Virus record (IMG/VR): IMGVR_UViG_3300028559_001813
Span: 1 to 23,202 of that record
Origin: a virus
Strand: one strand, 5' to 3'
DNA: 23,202 bases
Of the stretch, positions 19,339-23,202 are shown in pieces (within the stretch, counting starts at the first letter, position 1; each line of letters opens with the position of its first letter). The position numbers and the translations under genes were made by a program. The notes beneath the pieces are model-generated. The model saw only the letters and a list, made by a program, of their open reading frames with translations. It did no database searches and had not been told where the DNA came from.

Positions 19339-21351
19339 CTATTTTGAAGTGGCGCGATAGATACCTGACCAGTCCGCTGGCACTGCCTCTGACAATCGAT
19401 CTGTCATCATGTAGTAGTATTTTTTCAGCTGAGGATTTTTTTCTTTCAAATTCTCCAGCAAAATAAGGGCATTTTTCCACTCTCCGGCATAGTAGAATTT
19501 CAAAAACTGTTTGTGTTCTCCTGTCTCACAACCTACAGTGTATATTTTTACGCCCTCCTGCTTGCCCTTGACGGCGATGCAGTCCAGTTCGGTCACTGCA
19601 TGTATGTCCTTGACCATGTACGCAGTGCGTGGTCCCAGCACCAGATCCACTCCGTAGGGCTTGCTCTGTCCCTCCAGTCGTGAAGCCAGGTTGACAGCAT
19701 CACCGAGACAGGTGTAATCAAAGCGTTGATCTGACCCCATGTTGCCCACAACCACTGATCCAGTGTTGATGCCCAGCCCCATGCCGAACGCTGGCACGCC
19801 TTCCTTGGCTATCTCCTCGTTGAATTGCTTGAGATTGACCAACATCTCCATCGCGGTCCTCACTGCGTTGTGTGCGTGCATGGCATCATTCAAGGGAGCG
19901 TTCCAAAAAGCCATCTGTGCGTCCCCGATATACTTGTCCAGTGTGCCACCGTTGTTCAATATGCTCTTGGTCATGGCGGTCATGTAGCGATTCATTATGG
20001 CAGTGAGCCCCTGCACATCGGCTCCATAGTGTTCACTTATGGCAGTGAAGCCCCTCACGTCCGTGAACATGATTGTGAGCTCTCGGGTCTCGCCGCCCAG
20101 TCGCAGCAGTTCTGGGTTGCTCTGCAATCGTTCCACCATGGCAGGAGATAGATAGGTGCCAAATTGTTTCTTGATCTGTTGCTTGAGGGTGAACTCTCTC
20201 ACGAAGCGATTGAATATGGCATGCATGCCCACTATGGTCAGAGTGATGATGAACCAACTCACGTCCCATAATTGTAATCTGCTGTGGAAAAAATAATTGG
20301 CAAAGTACAATGCTGCCACATATAATGCAATCATGCCCATTCCCACGATCCAATAGGCAGCAAATCTTGCGAGAATCACCACGGCTATTGCTGTCACTGT
20401 GCTGATCAACAGCTCTACGAAATTAGCAAAGTCATATCTCACAATGTTGTCACCCATCAGCACAGTCTGTAGAGAACTGGCCACGGCCATGTAACTGTAT
20501 TGGGTGCCTGTGGGTGTGGCCATGGTGCTGCCTATGCCCTCGGCCGATGTGCCAATGATCACGGTCTTGCCTTTCACTGCTGAAAAATCCGCATCAGCGG
20601 CGCTGATGCTTTTGAAATCGTAGGCCCATCTGATCCATATCCTGCCATGAGCATCTGTCTGTATGGTCTTGTATTGGGGCACCCTCAGTGCCGTGATGCC
20701 ACCTGCCTGTGTTTTCACTTGATAGCTGGGATCTCCTGTGGCCACTCTGATGGTTTCCAATGCCAAGGCAGGATAGATCTCTTCTCCGATCTTCATTAAT
20801 AACGGAATTCTTCTTGTGACACCATCGATTTCTGGCGCTGTGTTCAACACACCCACTCCCCCGGCCGCTGTGGATAAACTTTCGATAGGACCCAACATGC
20901 CAGGCCATTCAAACAACCACGGCAGGGGATCTCCTATCTTGGCCACTCCTCTTGGCACTGCATTGTTCTTTTGCGACTGTGCCGTGCCCACCTGTGCCAA
21001 CACCACTCCATTGTCCTGTATGGCTGCTGCGAACGCTTCGTCGCCACCCAGGCGGTCCTGTTCACTGAACAATATAGGAAACACGATCACGCCACCCTCG
21101 TTGGCTCGCACACGCTCAACAATGTCTGCCATCACTGAGCGTTTCCATGGCCATTGTCCATACTGCTCCATGCTTTTCTCATCAATGTTGATGATCACGA
21201 TTTCATTGGACGTGGTGCGATCTTGATTGATTTGAAGTATGTCAAATGATTTCAATCTCAAAGTTTCTTTGATGTAAGGATCTTGCAGTCCCATCAAAGT
21301 CAGCACAAACACCGTGACGAACACAGTGGTCCAATGAGTGATCCATTTCAT
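19339..21351 (-). CDS. CHASE2-domain adenylate cyclase (class III), membrane-bound
   Basis: A 670-residue signalling enzyme. An N-terminal TM (about 5-20) leads into an extracytoplasmic CHASE2 sensor domain (about 25-300, with RLKSFDILQ, EIVIINIDEKS, GQWPWKRSVMADIV and TVIIGTSAEG), then three TM helices (about 308-380) and a class III cyclase domain (about 420-600). Catalytic residues are intact: metal Asp431 (FTDVRGFT) and Asp477 (DKYIGDAQMAFW), Lys473 for adenine, and Asn554/Arg558 in GDAVNLASRLEG. It should make cAMP in response to an outside signal. ATG 21351 is preferred; the frame extends to 21402 but would overlap the upstream gene. An AATAAATA box ends ten bases before it. It is an unusual gene for a phage and may come from an alphaproteobacterial host. 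Confidence 0.94.
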   Translation of the reverse strand: MKWITHWTTVFVTVFVLTLMGLQDPYIKETLRLKSFDILQINQDRTTSNEIVIINIDEKSMEQYGQWPWKRSVMADIVERVRANEGGVIVFPILFSEQDRLGGDEAFAAAIQDNGVVLAQVGTAQSQKNNAVPRGVAKIGDPLPWLFEWPGMLGPIESLSTAAGGVGVLNTAPEIDGVTRRIPLLMKIGEEIYPALALETIRVATGDPSYQVKTQAGGITALRVPQYKTIQTDAHGRIWIRWAYDFKSISAADADFSAVKGKTVIIGTSAEGIGSTMATPTGTQYSYMAVASSLQTVLMGDNIVRYDFANFVELLISTVTAIAVVILARFAAYWIVGMGMIALYVAALYFANYFFHSRLQLWDVSWFIITLTIVGMHAIFNRFVREFTLKQQIKKQFGTYLSPAMVERLQSNPELLRLGGETRELTIMFTDVRGFTAISEHYGADVQGLTAIMNRYMTAMTKSILNNGGTLDKYIGDAQMAFWNAPLNDAMHAHNAVRTAMEMLVNLKQFNEEIAKEGVPAFGMGLGINTGSVVVGNMGSDQRFDYTCLGDAVNLASRLEGQSKPYGVDLVLGPRTAYMVKDIHAVTELDCIAVKGKQEGVKIYTVGCETGEHKQFLKFYYAGEWKNALILLENLKEKNPQLKKYYYMMTDRLSEAVPADWSGIYRATSK

Positions 21352-21361
21352 AATATGTGTA

Positions 21362-21369
21362 TATTTATT
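21362..21369 (-). promoter_or_regulatory. T4-late-like promoter box upstream of the cyclase gene
   Basis: AATAAATA on the minus strand, one base from TATAAATA, ends ten bases before the ATG at 21351, the same distance as for the small membrane protein pair. It overlaps the stop codon of the curlin-repeat gene. Confidence 0.42.
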
Positions 21370-22651
21370 GCTGTGTGACCGAAGTGGAGCAACCGTTGGC
21401 ATTGGTGCAGGTCTGTGTCAGTGTGTAGTTCTGGCTGGTGCTGCCCTGCTGTGTGAGGCTCACTGTGCTGCTGCCGCCGCCATTGTTGAGCTCGATGCGA
21501 GCTGCATGATTGCCAGTGCCCTGTTGGGTCACTCCCACCGAGTGTCCGTTGCCGCCCAGGATCACGTCCAGGTAGTGCTGTCCCGAATCCTTCTGCATCA
21601 CGCTCACGGTGTTGCTGTTGCCAGTGATGGTGGTGAACAGGTCCTTGGCCACGTTGTTCTGCTGCTGCAGGGTGAGGTCATTGCTGTTGCCCACCACGAC
21701 CACGTCCTGGTAGTGACCACCGCTGCCGGTGTTGTCCTGCATCATGATCACAGAGTTGAGGTTGCCAGTGAGGTCCAGGAGGGATCTATGCCCGCCGCTG
21801 CCAAATCCCAGGCTGTCCTGTCTCATGGTGATCGAGTTGGTGTCGCCCGTGATGCTGATGCCCATGCCGTTGTTGTGGCTGGGATGATTGGCAGTGCCCT
21901 GCTGCAGGTTCACTGTGTTGTCGTCACCGTCGATGATGCCGCTGCCCGCCCAGTTCTTGCCCACAATGAAGTTGCCGGTGCCGTGCTGCTCCACGTTGAG
22001 GGTGAGGTTGTCACCGCTCTGTTCTATGTACACGCCGCTGCCCGTGGTGCCCTGTGCTGTGCCCTTCCTGCTGGTCTGATTGGGAGTTATGGTGACCGAG
22101 ACCACAGGTGGTGTGTTGGTGTAATAGTTTGCGGACACTGTCTGGATGGAACCATTGAGATTCCAGAACAATATGGCTGCCGCGCCACCACCATTCTCAT
22201 AGTACCACACATCTATGGCATAGGTTCCTGCGCTGGCGAATGTCTTGGTGCCACTGCCGTTGTAGTAGGCGGTGCCCTGTTCCTGCCAATCAGCAATAAC
22301 CACATCGTTGTCTATGCTCAAACGGAATCCATCATCCGACAAATTGTAAAATGTGTAGGTGCCCGCAGCGGGTATGGTGATGTAGCCATAGTAATTCACT
22401 ATGACCCTTTCAGATAAGCCAGAATCCAATACTTGTCCACCGCCCCAGTTGTGATTGATGGATGCGACAGTGCCTGATGAGCGAGGCGTGGGATAGGTCA
22501 ATGCGTTGCCGTTGCCTGGATAATTGGGGGTAGCTCCCGTGCCCTGATAGGTTCTGTAGTTGAGGTCGGCCTTCACTTGGCTGCCCATGGACCACAACAG
22601 CATCCAAGACAATGTGAACAAGATTATTTTTGGTAAAAATTTTTTAATCAT
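21365..22651 (-). CDS. Secreted PA14-domain protein with curlin-like repeats
   Basis: A 428-residue protein. A classic signal peptide (MIKKFLPKIILFTLSWMLLW, cleavage likely after VKA at 28) is followed by a PA14-like carbohydrate-binding domain (about 30-165: SDDGFRLSIDNDVVIADW, AGTYAIDVWYYENGGGAAAILFW). The C-terminal half (about 205-428) is a series of N-x-V/L/I-x-V/L-x-Q repeats with Gly-Asn turns, such as NTVSVMQKDSGQH, HSVGVTQQGTGNH and STVSLTQQGS, matching the curlin repeat of CsgA/CsgB amyloid subunits. I infer an exported fibre or surface glue. No csgG secretion gene is in the window, though one could lie beyond the right edge. It starts a few bases after the stop of the upstream gene. 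Confidence 0.87.
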   Translation of the reverse strand: MIKKFLPKIILFTLSWMLLWSMGSQVKADLNYRTYQGTGATPNYPGNGNALTYPTPRSSGTVASINHNWGGGQVLDSGLSERVIVNYYGYITIPAAGTYTFYNLSDDGFRLSIDNDVVIADWQEQGTAYYNGSGTKTFASAGTYAIDVWYYENGGGAAAILFWNLNGSIQTVSANYYTNTPPVVSVTITPNQTSRKGTAQGTTGSGVYIEQSGDNLTLNVEQHGTGNFIVGKNWAGSGIIDGDDNTVNLQQGTANHPSHNNGMGISITGDTNSITMRQDSLGFGSGGHRSLLDLTGNLNSVIMMQDNTGSGGHYQDVVVVGNSNDLTLQQQNNVAKDLFTTITGNSNTVSVMQKDSGQHYLDVILGGNGHSVGVTQQGTGNHAARIELNNGGGSSTVSLTQQGSTSQNYTLTQTCTNANGCSTSVTQQ

Positions 22652-22654
22652 AGA

Positions 22655-23202
22655 TTATTGCACCTGCTTGATGGTGATATCATTCTTGCCATCTCCCAGC
22701 TTGTAGTCCCGGAATTCAAAGTCATCCTGTTGCACGTTGATGTTGTACCCATGGCCCTTGTTGAGGCGCAGTTGCACTGTGTTGCTGCTGTCCTGCCTGC
22801 GGAACAACCATTGTGGCTGCTGATCATACAACTCGATGCCGGTCTCTGGATCTTTGCCCAGAGTGGTCTTGGTCTGTGTGCTGTCCAATTGATCCTTCAT
22901 CTGTCTGGCCAGGGCGGCATTGACCTGATCCAGCACGTCCACTAAGAAATCTTGATCTAAAAAATCTATGTCCAGGTCAGTCATCCATAGGTCCTTCTCA
23001 CTCTCTGCGATGTAGTCTCTGCTGAGCTCCTTGAACTCCAACAGGTCCACTCCCAGGAAGTCTCCCAGCTTCTTCAATCTCTCACGCTCGCGCTCTTCGT
23101 CGATCTCCACGGGCCTGCGCATCACCAACAGGTTGCTGATCATGCCCTCCTCCAGTTTCAGCAGCACGGGCTTCAGTGGTTGGCTGCGGGCTGTCTCCAC
23201 CA
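22655..23202 (-). CDS. Partial protein, possibly curli-associated (5' end beyond window)
   Basis: The reading frame is open to the right edge, so the true start is probably outside; a GTG at 23200 is the first internal candidate. About 182 residues are visible. They are acidic and helical (EERERERLKKLGDFLGVDLL, then MTDLDIDFLDQDFLVDVLDQ), followed by a short beta-rich end with NTVQLRLNKGHGYNINVQQ and DGKNDITIKQVQ, which resembles curlin-type N-x-V-x-L strands. No enzyme motif or signal peptide is visible in the part present. It is immediately upstream of, and probably co-transcribed with, the secreted PA14/curlin-repeat gene, which suggests a shared role in making or anchoring a surface fibre (inference). 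Confidence 0.7.
   Translation of the reverse strand, partial: VETARSQPLKPVLLKLEEGMISNLLVMRRPVEIDEERERERLKKLGDFLGVDLLEFKELSRDYIAESEKDLWMTDLDIDFLDQDFLVDVLDQVNAALARQMKDQLDSTQTKTTLGKDPETGIELYDQQPQWLFRRQDSSNTVQLRLNKGHGYNINVQQDDFEFRDYKLGDGKNDITIKQVQ

Noticed and set aside
21338-22417. 359-codon plus-strand frame opposite the curlin-repeat gene
   Set aside because: Its His/Val/Ala-rich product is the mirror of the Gln/Asn/Gly repeats on the minus strand, where a signal peptide and PA14 domain support the real gene.
1-23202. CRISPR arrays, tRNA or rRNA genes, insertion sequences
   Set aside because: I saw no regularly spaced short repeats, no cloverleaf-type sequence with TTC-A motifs in the short intergenic gaps, and no transposase motifs or terminal inverted repeats.

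Overview
The window looks like part of a large tailed-phage genome, most likely a T4-like myovirus of a marine bacterium, although this is an inference from content and no capsid, terminase or polymerase gene lies inside the window. Pointers to a phage are: a long fibre-like virion protein running off the left edge; a T4 DexA-like exonuclease; many short genes that overlap by a few bases; AT-rich boxes resembling T4 late promoters; and auxiliary genes of kinds known from marine phages (A-type Fe-S carrier, SAM decarboxylase, 2OG-Fe(II) oxygenases, curli-like repeats). A complete sufB, a CHASE2 adenylate cyclase and an LpxH-like phosphoesterase are less usual for a phage. GC is near 50 %, so the host is unlikely to be a very AT-rich bacterium such as typical SAR11.

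Left part (1-6653): a fibre-like gene (minus strand), a small Cys-rich protein, an IscA/HesB-type protein, then a tightly coupled plus-strand operon of five enzymes: three 2OG-Fe(II) oxygenase-like proteins, a class III aminotransferase and an arginine:glycine-amidinotransferase-like protein. Every junction in it is an ATGA or similar 4-base overlap. It reads like a small biosynthetic pathway that makes or modifies a guanidino/amino compound; I do not recognise the product.

Middle (6663-17046, all minus strand): a radical SAM/SufE/Trp-rich-protein operon; a UVDE repair endonuclease; an operon with a QueD-like protein, an unknown 385-aa protein and a glycosyltransferase; a small unknown gene; a nine-gene operon running from a GIY-YIG-like protein through a HIT protein, small unknowns and an MBD4-like DNA glycosylase to sufB; and a DEDD exonuclease.

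Right part (17080-23202): a small exported protein, an LpxH-like phosphoesterase (the only plus-strand gene here), two tandem paralogous membrane proteins, speD, a CHASE2 adenylate cyclase, a secreted PA14 plus curlin-repeat protein, and a partial gene upstream of it.

The most striking shared signal is regulatory. Six transcription units begin with a near-consensus sigma70 promoter (TTGAnn, 16-18 bp spacer, TAYAAT-like) whose -10 box ends only 5-7 bases before the ATG, so the start codon falls on the predicted transcription start and no ribosome binding site is possible. Several internal genes, in contrast, have clear Shine-Dalgarno sequences. A second set of genes has boxes one base off the T4 late consensus TATAAATA.
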